Notes: generated by a model not told the origin, from the sequence alone. Positions 16,320-25,247 are shown, numbered from the stretch's first letter. The stretch is 64,000 nucleotides of DNA from Mangrovibacillus cuniculi (GCF_015482585.1 NZ_CP049742.1:2387001-2451000), one strand, 5' to 3'. Numbers and translations: made by a program.

Positions 16320-17291
16320 CTATACTAATTCCTTACTCAAAGATAAAAATACTGCTTCATCATATCTTAAACCTAAAAAATCATCTTCATAATCCTCGTT
16401 ATACTCTATGCTTTCCCCTAAAAGTATTTTATACAAGTACTTTGGTGAGTCTGCACCAGCCTTAATACTAATAGGAGCTCCACCACCAAATCTAGGATTT
16501 ATCTCAATAAATTTAATGCCATCTTTGGTCTTCATACACTGAATTGTTATATGTCCCTTAGGCTTAAGAATATCCAACAACTTTTTGACTTCCCTTATTA
16601 TCTCTTTATCTCTTTTAACAATCCCTTTTGCCACTTCTCCACCTCTTGTGGCAAGCCTTAATCGAGGGGCAATTGTAATTGGATTTGAGTAGAAATCCGT
16701 AAATACATCAACAGTGTATTCATCACCTTCAATAAATTCCTGAACAATAGGGTTTGGAACATATCCCAAAAAGAATTGTAGTTCGTTCTCATTGTTAACT
16801 TTAAATGTATTCATACTTGAACTACCATTAAGCGGCTTAATAAATAGAGGGAAATCATAACTTTTATTCACTAAAGCATCATTATCTACCAAGCGAGGAA
16901 CACCAAAATTATTTTCAGAAAAAAATCGTTGTGTATTAAATTTATCTCTACAAACTTCTATAACCTGCTTATCTGAAATATGAACTATAGCATCTGTTCT
17001 TGATTGTATAAGTTCTCCATATTCTGCAAGTTTATATAACTCTGTATCTATGGTAGGAACTATCAAGTTTATTTTTTCTTTATTACAAATGTCAATTATC
17101 TCTGAAATATAATTATCATCACTAATTTTAGAAATTAAATAGTGCTTATCGGCATGATACAATGCCGGCGCCGTGTTATCTATATCAACCGCAATTACAT
17201 TTCCGTTAAGGCCTAAGCTATCCCTAGCCTCTTTAAAACATTTTATAAGTTCTACTCTTCTACCAGCACTCGTAATAAGTACATTTATCAT
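16320..17291 (-). CDS. ATP-grasp ligase (carbamoyl-phosphate-synthase-like)
   Basis: The predicted protein has 323 residues. The N-terminal domain MINVLITSAGRRVELIKCF resembles the PylC/CarB-like pre-ATP-grasp domain. The ATP-grasp core includes FPLFIKPLNGSSS (about 146-158), VQEFIEGDEYTVDVF and the metal-binding FIEINPRFGGGAP (about 272-284). Such enzymes join a carboxylate to an amine or thiol via an acyl phosphate. It sits between a PIG-L deacetylase and a HAD phosphatase, all within 31 bases of each other. The simplest inference is amidation of a deacetylated amino sugar or uronic acid, but the substrate is unproven. Confidence 0.85.
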   Translation of the reverse strand: MINVLITSAGRRVELIKCFKEARDSLGLNGNVIAVDIDNTAPALYHADKHYLISKISDDNYISEIIDICNKEKINLIVPTIDTELYKLAEYGELIQSRTDAIVHISDKQVIEVCRDKFNTQRFFSENNFGVPRLVDNDALVNKSYDFPLFIKPLNGSSSMNTFKVNNENELQFFLGYVPNPIVQEFIEGDEYTVDVFTDFYSNPITIAPRLRLATRGGEVAKGIVKRDKEIIREVKKLLDILKPKGHITIQCMKTKDGIKFIEINPRFGGGAPISIKAGADSPKYLYKILLGESIEYNEDYEDDFLGLRYDEAVFLSLSKELV

Positions 17292-17321
17292 GTTTTATCC
17301 TCCTATACTACAAGTCACTTT

Positions 17322-17984
17322 TTATACAAGCCTTCTTATTGTCATAAACGCTTCTGCATTCTTAAGTCCCATGTTAGAACCCCTATATTTAGATAGATTT
17401 TCTAAAGCCTGTATTGACCTAGGGTGTGGAAACGAATGAACTTGAGATTTAAAAACCGACATTGCTGATTTCTTAACATCGATGAATTGTGTAATATCTA
17501 CCCATGTATTTGGCATAAATGCATTGGTTGTATTTGGGGCATCCCACTCTGTCTCAGACAAAGTCTCATAACTATAAATCTCCTTAACCTTAAATTCTCC
17601 GACTGGCCTTAGAGCTACCATACTTGCATCAAATACTATTTTATGATCAAGGTGTATATCCCCTCTATGTGGTAAGTAAACAATATCAGGTTTCACCTTT
17701 TCTAAGACTTTAATTATCGCTGCGTTTAATTTGTATTTAGGGCTTTCTTCTAGTAGTACAGCAGGGAAGTCTAAGAAAAAGGTATTTTCAACTCCTAATA
17801 ATTTGTGAGCTTCAATAGCTTCATTTCTAACCTGTTCCACTGATTCCTCATTAAACATAGGAGCCATTCCCTTAGTAACGATGCAAATATATACATTTTC
17901 TCCATTTTCTTTATGTTTTGCTATAGTACCGCCAACACCAAGAACTTCATCGTCAGGATGGGGTGCAATTACTAATATATTCAT
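17322..17984 (-). CDS. PIG-L/LmbE family deacetylase
   Basis: The predicted protein has 220 residues from the ATG at 17984, which has AGAGGTGA 5 bases upstream; the GTG at 17993 overlaps that site. The metal-binding motif APHPDDEVLGVGG lies at about 6-18 and the second motif PHRGDIHLDHK at about 106-116; both are diagnostic. The family removes N-acetyl groups from GlcNAc-type substrates, such as nucleotide sugars or lipid-linked sugars. No signal peptide is present, so it acts in the cytosol. Together with the ATP-grasp gene just downstream it could deacetylate and then re-acylate a sugar amine; that is inference. Confidence 0.88.
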   Translation of the reverse strand: MNILVIAPHPDDEVLGVGGTIAKHKENGENVYICIVTKGMAPMFNEESVEQVRNEAIEAHKLLGVENTFFLDFPAVLLEESPKYKLNAAIIKVLEKVKPDIVYLPHRGDIHLDHKIVFDASMVALRPVGEFKVKEIYSYETLSETEWDAPNTTNAFMPNTWVDITQFIDVKKSAMSVFKSQVHSFPHPRSIQALENLSKYRGSNMGLKNAEAFMTIRRLV

Positions 17985-18022
17985 TACATTCACCTCTTAA
18001 AAATTTTATTGTATTTACAAAG

Positions 18023-18670
18023 TTAGACTTCTTTACCACGAGTACCTTTTGATCCTAAGAACTCATCTCTAGTTGCATGACCCGTTTTATTTATTCCTTC
18101 TCTTTTGAGAACCGTATAAAATGTTAACAAAAATATCTTAATATCTAGTAACAAAGACCAATTATCTATATACCAAACATCCATCTTAAATTTTTTATCC
18201 CAGTCAACATTATTTCTACCATTGACTGCCGTCCAACTTGTCATACCTGGTCTCATTTCATGTCGACGCATCTGTTCTGGTGTATATCTTGGTAAATAAC
18301 TCACTAGAAGAGCCCTAGGCCCGATAAGACTCATATCACCTTTTAGTACATTGAGAAATTGTGGCAATTCATCTAAGCTTGTACTACGTAGGAACTTCCC
18401 CCATTTTTTTAAACGAAACTCATCAGGTAGTAAATTGCCTTCAGAATCAGTTTCACTAGTCATCGTTCGAAACTTATAACATAAAAATGATTTCCCATTA
18501 AAACCTGCACGTTCTTGTATAAAAAGGATTTTTTCCTTAGTATTTATCTTTATATAAAAAGTAATGATTAAATATATTGGTGAACAAATCGTTAATGCAA
18601 ATAACGCTGCACATATATCTAGTAATCTTTTAATAATTAATTGTATTTTCCGTTTCTTACTCCCCAGCAT
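18023..18670 (-). CDS. Phosphoglycosyl transferase, PglC/EpsL type (initiating transferase)
   Basis: The predicted protein has 215 residues. An N-terminal hydrophobic re-entrant helix (about 10-35, LLDICAALFALTICSPIYLII) precedes the catalytic core: FIQERAGFNGKSF (about 50-62), YKFRTM (about 64-69), LRSTSLDELPQFLNVLKGD (about 95-113), and SLIGPRALL. The size is that of the minimal PglC class, with no extra N-terminal membrane domain. It moves a phospho-sugar from a UDP-sugar to undecaprenyl phosphate and starts the repeat unit. Neighbouring acyltransferase and aminotransferase genes suggest UDP-N,N-diacetylbacillosamine or a relative as the donor. Confidence 0.9.
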   Translation of the reverse strand: MLGSKKRKIQLIIKRLLDICAALFALTICSPIYLIITFYIKINTKEKILFIQERAGFNGKSFLCYKFRTMTSETDSEGNLLPDEFRLKKWGKFLRSTSLDELPQFLNVLKGDMSLIGPRALLVSYLPRYTPEQMRRHEMRPGMTSWTAVNGRNNVDWDKKFKMDVWYIDNWSLLLDIKIFLLTFYTVLKREGINKTGHATRDEFLGSKGTRGKEV

Positions 18671-18672
18671 GT

Positions 18673-19680
18673 TTACTCATCCTCATTAAATAACTTTTTA
18701 TAGTATGGATGGCCCCGGCCATATTTTCTCTTTGAAGGAAATTCCGTTTCACCCAATAACTCTTTCTTATATTTAGTGAATTGTATTATACGCTCCATTA
18801 CCTCTGAACCTTCGTTTACCATAGTAATGGCAGCAGGAACTGATTTATGAATTCTAGCTGATAAACCTATGACTGCACCATCTCCTACTGAGATTCTATG
18901 GGTAATGGCACAATTGGGAGAGATCCATACATCTTTACCAATTTTAGTACTTCCAGCTATAGTAGTCCCAGCCCCTACTACAGTTTTTTGACCAATTGTC
19001 ACATTATGGGCGACGTGTGCATGATCCATCATTTTAACTTGTTCATATATTACTGTTGGCTCTATTGCACCAGAATCGATTGTTGAAAGTGCACCTAACT
19101 CGACGTGGTCATGGATTACAACTCCCCCGAGTTGGGGTACCTTTATAAAATTATCTTCTTCATCTTTCTCAAAACTAAAACCAGGTGTTCCAATAACTGC
19201 ATTTTCCTTTATAAAACAATTAGAACCAATCTTTGTATTGCTTCTGATACGTGCCCCGGAACGAATAACTGTATTAGAGCCTATAATCACATCATGATCA
19301 ATAAAACAAAAAGGCTCAATTTTAGTATTTTCACCTATTATTACATTTTCACCAATCAGAGAACCATTTACATTTGAATAGTTTCTATTCTTACTGTTTT
19401 TTTCTTCATATTCTGCTAACACTGAATAAATTTTTGCAAAGTGTAGTCTTGGATTATTAGTTAAAATAAAATTGTGAATTTTATATAAGCCATCTGATAT
19501 ATTCATTCCATTTTCAGCAACAACACAACATCCATTAACATTATTTAAATTCTCCAATAAGTCTTCATAATCTTTTTGGATAAAGACTAATGAATTGTTC
19601 TTGGGATTTGATATAGTCGATACACTATTAACTTGATATTCTGTACTAGGTATCGTAATAAATTGTTTGAGTAATACCAA
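18673..19680 (-). CDS. Left-handed beta-helix acyltransferase (PglD/LpxD-like)
   Basis: The predicted protein has 335 residues from a TTG start with AGGAGG 8 bases upstream. Residues 1-110 form a separate N-terminal domain. From about 110 hexapeptide repeats follow (LIGENVIIGENTKIE, DHVELGALSTID, IGQKTVVGAGTTIAGSTKIGKDVW). The paired His in MDHAHVAHNVTIG at about 225-237 corresponds to the LpxD/PglD catalytic His region. Acyl- or acetyl-CoA-dependent N-acylation of a UDP-4-amino sugar is the likely role, next to the aminotransferase that makes that amine. At 335 residues it is much longer than PglD (about 200) and closer in layout to LpxD, so the acyl donor may not be acetyl-CoA. Confidence 0.82.
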   Translation of the reverse strand: MVLLKQFITIPSTEYQVNSVSTISNPKNNSLVFIQKDYEDLLENLNNVNGCCVVAENGMNISDGLYKIHNFILTNNPRLHFAKIYSVLAEYEEKNSKNRNYSNVNGSLIGENVIIGENTKIEPFCFIDHDVIIGSNTVIRSGARIRSNTKIGSNCFIKENAVIGTPGFSFEKDEEDNFIKVPQLGGVVIHDHVELGALSTIDSGAIEPTVIYEQVKMMDHAHVAHNVTIGQKTVVGAGTTIAGSTKIGKDVWISPNCAITHRISVGDGAVIGLSARIHKSVPAAITMVNEGSEVMERIIQFTKYKKELLGETEFPSKRKYGRGHPYYKKLFNEDE

Positions 19681-19700
19681 AATATAATCCTCCTAAAAAA

Positions 19701-20828
19701 TCACTTAAATAGACTCTTAATAGTCTCAACAACTCTTTCTAAATCAGCATCCGTCATCTTCGTATCAGACGGTAAACACACACCATTCTCAAACAACTTC
19801 TCAGATACATCTGTTCCAACAAAATCATACTTCTCAAAGAAAGGCTGCATATGCATTGGTTTCCAAACCGGTCTTGACTCGATATTCTCAGTTTCCAATG
19901 CATCAAATATATCAAGAGGTCTAACTTCACCAGATAATGTTATCGAGCTTAACCAATAATTTGGATCATCCCATTCATTGCTAGGCATGAATTTAATACC
20001 TTCTAGCCCACCAAGCTCTCTTTTATAGAACTCAAAAATATATCTCTTCTTCTTAACCCTCTGATCCAACACTTTAAGCTGCCCTCTACCAATCCCCGCA
20101 ACCACATTGCTCATTCGATAATTAAACCCTAATTCACTATGTTGATAATGCCTCGCTTGATCTCGAGATTGAGTGGCCCAAAATCTCGCCTTAGCAATTC
20201 TCTCTTCATTATTAGAAACAAGCATACCTCCACCAGAAGTAGTGATAATCTTATTTCCATTAAAAGAGAAGATGCCATAATCTCCAAAAGTCCCTGTATG
20301 CTTACCTTTATAGTAAGTACCTAAAGACTCAGCAGCATCTTCTATTACCGCAACATTATGTTTCTTGCAAATTTCCATGATCTTACCCATATCAGCAGAT
20401 AAGCCATATAAATGAACGACAATGACTGCCTTTACTGCAGGATATTTCTCAAACGCTTCTTCTAATGCTTTTGGGCTCATATTCCAAGTTTCATAATCAC
20501 TATCGATAAATACAGGAATAGCATTTTGATAAATGATTGGATTTGCAGTAGCAGAAAAAGTAAGTGTTGGACAGAATACAATATCCCCTTCTCCGACTCC
20601 TACTGCTTTAAGAGCTAGATGAATAGCAGCTGTTCCAGAAGACAGTGCCGCAGCAGCCTTAGAACCAACCTTCTCAGCCAGCTCTCTTTCAAATCCATTT
20701 ACGTTTTCACCAAGGGGTGCAATCCAGTTTGTATCAAAAGCTTCCTTAACATATTGCATTTCATAACCTTCATCACTCATATGTGGTGAAGAGAGGAATA
20801 TTCTTTCTTTCACTTTTGTCGTCTCCAT
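19701..20828 (-). CDS. DegT/DnrJ/EryC1 sugar aminotransferase (PglE/EpsN type)
   Basis: The predicted protein has 375 residues. PLP enzyme signatures: ALSSGTAAIHLALKA (about 61-75), VIEDAAESLG (about 166-175), and FSFNGNKIITTSGGG (about 192-206), where the Lys forms the Schiff base. PglE and EpsN add an amino group, from glutamate, to C4 of the UDP-4-keto-6-deoxy-GlcNAc made by a PglF/EpsC dehydratase; such a dehydratase lies at 23030-24844. The product would be the substrate of the downstream acyltransferase (21-base gap). The gene has a 375-base leader region before it, the longest gap inside the locus. Confidence 0.92.
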   Translation of the reverse strand: METTKVKERIFLSSPHMSDEGYEMQYVKEAFDTNWIAPLGENVNGFERELAEKVGSKAAAALSSGTAAIHLALKAVGVGEGDIVFCPTLTFSATANPIIYQNAIPVFIDSDYETWNMSPKALEEAFEKYPAVKAVIVVHLYGLSADMGKIMEICKKHNVAVIEDAAESLGTYYKGKHTGTFGDYGIFSFNGNKIITTSGGGMLVSNNEERIAKARFWATQSRDQARHYQHSELGFNYRMSNVVAGIGRGQLKVLDQRVKKKRYIFEFYKRELGGLEGIKFMPSNEWDDPNYWLSSITLSGEVRPLDIFDALETENIESRPVWKPMHMQPFFEKYDFVGTDVSEKLFENGVCLPSDTKMTDADLERVVETIKSLFK

Positions 20829-21183
20829 CTTCTAGACTTCCTTCCCTAGTTAGGTTAATATTTTAGTAGAATAGGACTTAATTAGAAGATATACCTCTAA
20901 CCAACTACTAAACCACTAAAATTGTTATCTACTTTTAATAGCCACCTCATAATATCTAATCAATCTACCAAGCAAATACGAAATAGATATTCTTGTATTT
21001 GTCATCTAAAACCGAGTTTCTTCCTATTATATAAGCCATTCAATCAATCTATAAACCTCACTAAAAACGCTCAAAACCCTTATACGGCAAGGTTTCTAGC
21101 ACTCAATCTAACTACAATAGTCAGTTCCCACGCATCATCCAATCAAGAAAATGCCGTAAGGCATAAAATCCCCACTAAAACAA
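20829..21183. other. Long leader region upstream of the aminotransferase operon
   Basis: About 350 bases without a credible gene; an open plus-strand frame here is caused by skewed A/C composition. On the minus strand a perfect TATAAT lies at 21026-21031 with a poor -35, giving a possible promoter about 200 bases before the aminotransferase. A short ATGCC-TTAC-GGCAT hairpin lies near 21150. A leader of this length inside an exopolysaccharide operon could hold an antitermination RNA such as the EAR element of Bacillus eps operons, but I cannot identify that fold by eye. Confidence 0.4.
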
Positions 21184-21205
21184 AGCGAGGGAACCATCCC
21201 TCGCT
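21184..21205 (-). terminator. Terminator of the pilin-like gene
   Basis: On the minus strand AGCGAGGGA-TGGT-TCCCTCGCT is followed by TTGTTTTAG. The TAG stop of the pilin-like gene overlaps the start of the stem. It separates the galU-pilin transcript from the aminotransferase operon. Confidence 0.75.
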
Positions 21206-21563
21206 ACAAAAAAGGAACAGACTCATTATCACCAGAATCATCTTCCTCATTCTCATGACTAACATGCTCACTACAAATAACATCACCATCTACAAAACTA
21301 TAAAAACCATTCTCTGGAAAAAGCACATCAAACTCCAAAAGAAAAGAAGTAAACAAAGAGTCAGAATGACTCTCGCCACTCAAATCCAAGTGATGACCAT
21401 ACTCAATAGCAACCTCTTCCCTATTAGCCTCACAAACATCCTCTCGTACCATCTGTATAATCCCCATTACAGAAGGAACAGCAATAGCAGCAACAATAGA
21501 TAAGATAATTACGGTCACCAAAACTTCTAAAAGAGTTAAACCACTCTCATCTCTAGTATCCAA
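21204..21563 (-). CDS. Type IV pilin-like (prepilin-type N-terminal domain) protein
   Basis: The predicted protein has 119 residues from a TTG with AGGAGGAG 7 bases upstream. A short leader (MDTRDESG) is followed by LTLLEVLVTVIILSIVAAIAV, the class III signal of type IV pilins and pseudopilins. The conserved Gly precedes the cleavage point and the Glu is at mature position 5. After the helix comes an acidic domain of about 85 residues with two Cys and a Glu/Asp-rich tail. It requires a prepilin peptidase encoded elsewhere. Its place between galU and a sugar aminotransferase is unusual, and no assembly ATPase or other pilin gene is nearby. Confidence 0.8.
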   Translation of the reverse strand: MDTRDESGLTLLEVLVTVIILSIVAAIAVPSVMGIIQMVREDVCEANREEVAIEYGHHLDLSGESHSDSLFTSFLLEFDVLFPENGFYSFVDGDVICSEHVSHENEEDDSGDNESVPFL

Positions 21564-21703
21564 TTAATCTCCTCCTAAAAAGAAGCGAAGATTCAAAAAG
21601 ACCTAAACACACACAGAGCGAAGCTCTCAAAATTAAAAAAAGCACTTAACAAAAGCAGAGCGAAGCTCTAGAACCCTCAATAGAAAATCCAACCTCCAAA
21701 CCC

Positions 21704-22585
21704 CTACCCCTTAACCTCAACCCCATCCAAAACTCTCCTCATATAATCAAGCACCTGAGAACGAAGTTCCGGCCTCTGCAAAGCAAACTCCAAAGTAGTC
21801 TCAATAAAACCAAACTTCTCCCCAACATCATAACGAGTACCCTCAAAATCATAAGCAAACACTCGCTGAATCTCATTCAACCGCTGAATAGCATCCGTTA
21901 ACTGCACCTCACCACCGGCACCCAACCTCTGCTCTTCCAAAAACATAAAAATCTCAGGAGTAAGAATATAACGCCCCATAATTGCAAGATTACTAGGAGC
22001 AGTCCCAAGCTTTGGCTTCTCCACAAAATTAGCAACCTGATATCTCCTACCTACTTGACCCGAAGGGTCAACAATCCCATAACGATCAGTAACACCCTCA
22101 TCAACACTCTGCACTCCAATAACAGAAGAAAGCGTACGATCATACTCATCCATCAACTGTCGAAGACAGGGAGTCTCCGCCTGAACAATATCATCACCAA
22201 GCAAAACCGCAAAAGGCTCATCCCCAATAAACTTACGCGCACACCAAACCGCATGTCCTAGACCTCTAGGCTCCTTCTGACGAATATAATGAATATCAAC
22301 CTTAGCAGACTCCTGAACCTTCTCTAAAAGATCCAACTTCCCTTTCTGCAAAAGATTATCCTCCAACTCGAAAGAGTTGTCGAAATGATCCTCAATAGCA
22401 CGCTTACCCTTACCAGTAACAATAATAATATCCTCAATTCCAGAAGCCACAGCCTCTTCCACTATGTACTGAATAGTAGGCTTATCAACAATAGGAAGCA
22501 TCTCTTTCGGCATAGCTTTCGTAGCAGGTAAAAATCGTGTACCCAAACCAGCAGCAGGAATAATAGCCTTTCTAACCTTCTTCAA
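21704..22585 (-). CDS. galU: UTP-glucose-1-phosphate uridylyltransferase, copy 1
   Basis: The predicted protein has 293 residues from a TTG that follows GGAGGGGAAGTTT; an upstream in-frame TTG at 22600 overlaps the binding site. It makes UDP-glucose from UTP and glucose 1-phosphate. The nucleotide-binding N-terminus [18 protein letters not shown], the active-site Lys region [12 protein letters not shown] and LLGDDIV are intact. A second copy at 32766-33650 is highly similar. This one belongs to the polysaccharide locus and feeds Ugd and GalE, while the other lies with tuaD. The codon third positions here are G-rich on the sense strand compared with its neighbours. Confidence 0.93.
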   Translation of the reverse strand: MKKVRKAIIPAAGLGTRFLPATKAMPKEMLPIVDKPTIQYIVEEAVASGIEDIIIVTGKGKRAIEDHFDNSFELEDNLLQKGKLDLLEKVQESAKVDIHYIRQKEPRGLGHAVWCARKFIGDEPFAVLLGDDIVQAETPCLRQLMDEYDRTLSSVIGVQSVDEGVTDRYGIVDPSGQVGRRYQVANFVEKPKLGTAPSNLAIMGRYILTPEIFMFLEEQRLGAGGEVQLTDAIQRLNEIQRVFAYDFEGTRYDVGEKFGFIETTLEFALQRPELRSQVLDYMRRVLDGVEVKG

Positions 22586-22803
22586 AAACTTCCCCTCCAA
22601 ATCAAATATATAATAGAAGAAACTCGTAAAAAGTAATAAAAAATCAAATCTCTATGAACAAAAAAACAAACCAAAAAAGACACAATCACTGCGCCATCCG
22701 TTCTTCAACCCACAAAAAAAGGGGGGGATGATAACACATCGCAACCCCATTGCACCAAAATCTCTAAGTAACTAACCAATACCCTAGAATTCTCAAAGAC
22801 TGG

Positions 22804-22933
22804 CTCTTCGGAAGGCCCGTAGACTCCTCGGGGATCAGTGCGAAGCTGAGATCCCGCAGGAGTAAGGAGCGAAGCGACAACGACGAGGAAGCTCAGCAAG
22901 CGCCCCCAGGAAAGCGAAGGGCCTGGAGAAGAG
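22804..22933. repeat. GC-rich intergenic element with inverted ends, copy 1
   Basis: The 130-bp GC-rich block lies in an A/T-rich gap of about 440 bases between galU and the dehydratase gene. The left end CTCTTCGGAAGGCCC and right end GGGCCTGGAGAAGAG are imperfect inverted repeats. Inside are CTGAGATCCCGCAGGAG and AGCGAAGCGACGACGAGGAAGCT-like segments shared with the element at 35785-35918. An open minus-strand frame runs through it but is a composition artefact. The flanks contain nothing else recognised. Confidence 0.75.
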
Positions 22934-23029
22934 ACAGGCTTTCTACGCCAAAATCCCAAACCAAGGTCCGAAGATCTTGGTAGTAGTAGAAGCACTTGAA
23001 CTTGAACTTAAACCTTAATTCAACCCCAA

Positions 23030-24844
23030 CTACCCGCCAACCACCAAATTCTCCCTACGATTAGCCACATTCAAAACAAACCGCCTAAGCTCCTCCACCT
23101 CAAACTCCTCAAACCGCGCCAACAAATAATGAACCTCATGCTCCTGCTCCAACACAGCCTTCCCAATAAAAATCTTCGGAAACACTGGCTCCGGATGCAC
23201 TTCCTTCTCTCCTAGCAACTCCTCAAACATCTTCTCCCCAGGACGAATCCCCAAAAATTCAATGTCTATTTCCTCTTCCGTATACCCACTCAAACGAATC
23301 AAATTCCTCGCCAAATCCACAATCTTCACAGGCTCGCCCATATCCAGAACAAACACCTCGCCACCACGAGCAAGCGCGCCTGCCTGCAATACCAACCTCG
23401 AAGCCTCTGGAATCGTCATGAAATACCTCGTCATCTCTGGATGCGTCACCGTCACCGGCCCACCAGCCTGAATCTGCTTCTTAAACAGCGGCACCACACT
23501 ACCACGACTACCAAGCACATTCCCAAAACGAACAGCCACAAACTTCGTCTTACTCTTCTTATCCAGTGACTGAATCACCATCTCCGCAATACGCTTCGTC
23601 GAACCCATCACATTCGTTGGATTAACCGCCTTATCCGTCGAAACTAACACAAACGTATCCACACCAAACGCATCCGCAGCCTCTGCCACATTCCTCGTCC
23701 CAAACACATTATTCTTCACAGCCTCACGAGGATTAAACTCCATCAACGGAACATGCTTATGTGCCGCAGCATGATACACCACATTCGGCCTAAACGTACT
23801 CATCACATCCATCATTCGATCATGATCCTGCACATCCGCAATCACCGGAACAATCTCTATCTGATCCCCATACGCTCGCTGCAACTCTTGATCAATCAAA
23901 TAGATACTATTCTCTCCATGTCCAACCAACACCAAGCGAGTCGGCGTAAACCTACAAACCTGACGACAAATCTCTGACCCTATTGAACCTCCAGCACCCG
24001 TCACCAGTACCGTTTGTCCGCTCACATTCTTTTCAATGCTCTTAATATCCAACTCAATCGGATCACGACCTAACAGATCCTCCACCTGCACCTCGCGGAA
24101 ATTGTTTATTGATACTTTCCCAGAAACAATATCTTCAATCATCGGCATAATCTGCGTTTTCGCCGTCGTCTTACTACACTGTTCGTACACCTTTTGAACC
24201 TGCTGTTTCCCCATAGAAGGAATAGCAATAATCACTCGATCAATCTCTAACTCATTCACAAGAGCAGGAATATCCTCGATACGCCCCTTCACTGGAACAC
24301 CTAGGACATCCAACCTTTGCTTATTACGATCATCATCCACAAACGCAACAACCTTCATATCTGATTCATTACTTCGAAGCATCTGACGAACTAACATTGT
24401 CCCTGCAGCCCCAGCTCCAACAATCAACGCTCGCTCCTTATCCTCTTGCTTTGGTCGGTAACTATCTCGAATGACCCTCCATGAAAAACGAGATCCACCA
24501 ATTAAAATCATATGTAACATCCATGTAATCACTAACACTCTTGTATACACCGTACCCATAAAAATCGCCTGAACAATTCCCGTTGCCACAATCGAATAGG
24601 AGACAGCTACGACAATTGCCAGTAGTTCATTAACACTCGCATACTCCCAAGCTCGCTGATACAAACGGTATAAAAAAGCAAAAATATGATGGCTTATTAA
24701 CAATACAGCGGAACTTAAGAATAGTGTCCCTATAGGAAGGGATGAATAGTAAGGCATTAGAATGAAATACCCGATATAAATGGAAAATAACACGATTGCT
24801 GAGTCTAGAAAGATCAGCATGGAGAGTCTTTTTTGATAACTCAT
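23030..24844 (-). CDS. Membrane UDP-sugar 4,6-dehydratase (EpsC/PglF/CapD family)
   Basis: The predicted protein has 604 residues. Four hydrophobic helices (about 10-120) are followed by a CoA-binding-like Rossmann domain (ALIVGAGAAGTMLVRQM, about 139-155), then the catalytic SDR domain with VLVTGAGGSIGSEI (about 281-294), VLVSTDKAVNP and NVMGSTKRIAE (about 390-412). It converts UDP-GlcNAc to UDP-4-keto-6-deoxy-GlcNAc at the membrane, the first step towards bacillosamine-type sugars. It is the first large gene of the locus. The sequence is richer in G+C than the genes downstream, like the older chromosomal genes, so the downstream cassette may be more recently acquired. Confidence 0.93.
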   Translation of the reverse strand: MSYQKRLSMLIFLDSAIVLFSIYIGYFILMPYYSSLPIGTLFLSSAVLLISHHIFAFLYRLYQRAWEYASVNELLAIVVAVSYSIVATGIVQAIFMGTVYTRVLVITWMLHMILIGGSRFSWRVIRDSYRPKQEDKERALIVGAGAAGTMLVRQMLRSNESDMKVVAFVDDDRNKQRLDVLGVPVKGRIEDIPALVNELEIDRVIIAIPSMGKQQVQKVYEQCSKTTAKTQIMPMIEDIVSGKVSINNFREVQVEDLLGRDPIELDIKSIEKNVSGQTVLVTGAGGSIGSEICRQVCRFTPTRLVLVGHGENSIYLIDQELQRAYGDQIEIVPVIADVQDHDRMMDVMSTFRPNVVYHAAAHKHVPLMEFNPREAVKNNVFGTRNVAEAADAFGVDTFVLVSTDKAVNPTNVMGSTKRIAEMVIQSLDKKSKTKFVAVRFGNVLGSRGSVVPLFKKQIQAGGPVTVTHPEMTRYFMTIPEASRLVLQAGALARGGEVFVLDMGEPVKIVDLARNLIRLSGYTEEEIDIEFLGIRPGEKMFEELLGEKEVHPEPVFPKIFIGKAVLEQEHEVHYLLARFEEFEVEELRRFVLNVANRRENLVVGG

Positions 24845-24927
24845 CTAACCCCTTCTTTTCTACTAAATTTCTTAAATATGGATATTAAATTATAAAAAAA
24901 ACAAAAACTGGTGTAGTTTTAACACCC

Positions 24928-25145
24928 GTTACATCGCGCTCCAGGCACTTCGCGTTCCTGGGGGCGACCCGAAAAGCAGAAGGCGCGCGTTTAGCCGCGG
25001 CAGGAAACTTCGAAAGACCGAGTAGGCAGCTCTTCAGCCAACGGAGGGCTTTCGGAGTTTCCCGAGCGGTTGCGCACCTGCAGCTAGACATAGTCGTCGA
25101 GCCGCTGATCCCCGAGGAGTCTTCGTGCCTTCCGCTCCATGTAAC
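24928..25145. repeat. GC-rich intergenic element with inverted ends, copy 2 (enlarged)
   Basis: The 218-bp element is bounded by GTTACAT and ATGTAAC, with further inverted similarity (CTCCAGGCACTTCGCG against the complement of GTGCCTTCCGCTCC). The outer parts resemble the other two GC-rich elements (TCCCCGAGGAGTCTTC, TTCCTGGGGGCG). The middle is different and can fold on its own: GGAAACTTCGAAAGACC pairs with GGCTTTCGGAGTTTCC. It lies 5' of the dehydratase gene, so it would be transcribed as its leader if the promoter is upstream. Confidence 0.75.
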
Positions 25146-25247
25146 TAAGAATGTGCAAATCTATAGTTAATTCTAAACACTAGTTTTTTAAAAATAATTT
25201 CATTGAGAACCATAACCAATAAAACAACCCTGGACTCGGCTCTTTTA

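Noticed and set aside
20922-21503. A 193-codon plus-strand frame upstream of the aminotransferase gene
   Set aside because: It is antisense to the pilin-like gene, depends on A/C-skewed composition, and has no ribosome binding site.
22705-22995. A 96-codon minus-strand frame in the gap between galU and the dehydratase gene
   Set aside because: It covers the GC-rich repeat element and has neither a ribosome binding site nor protein-like character.
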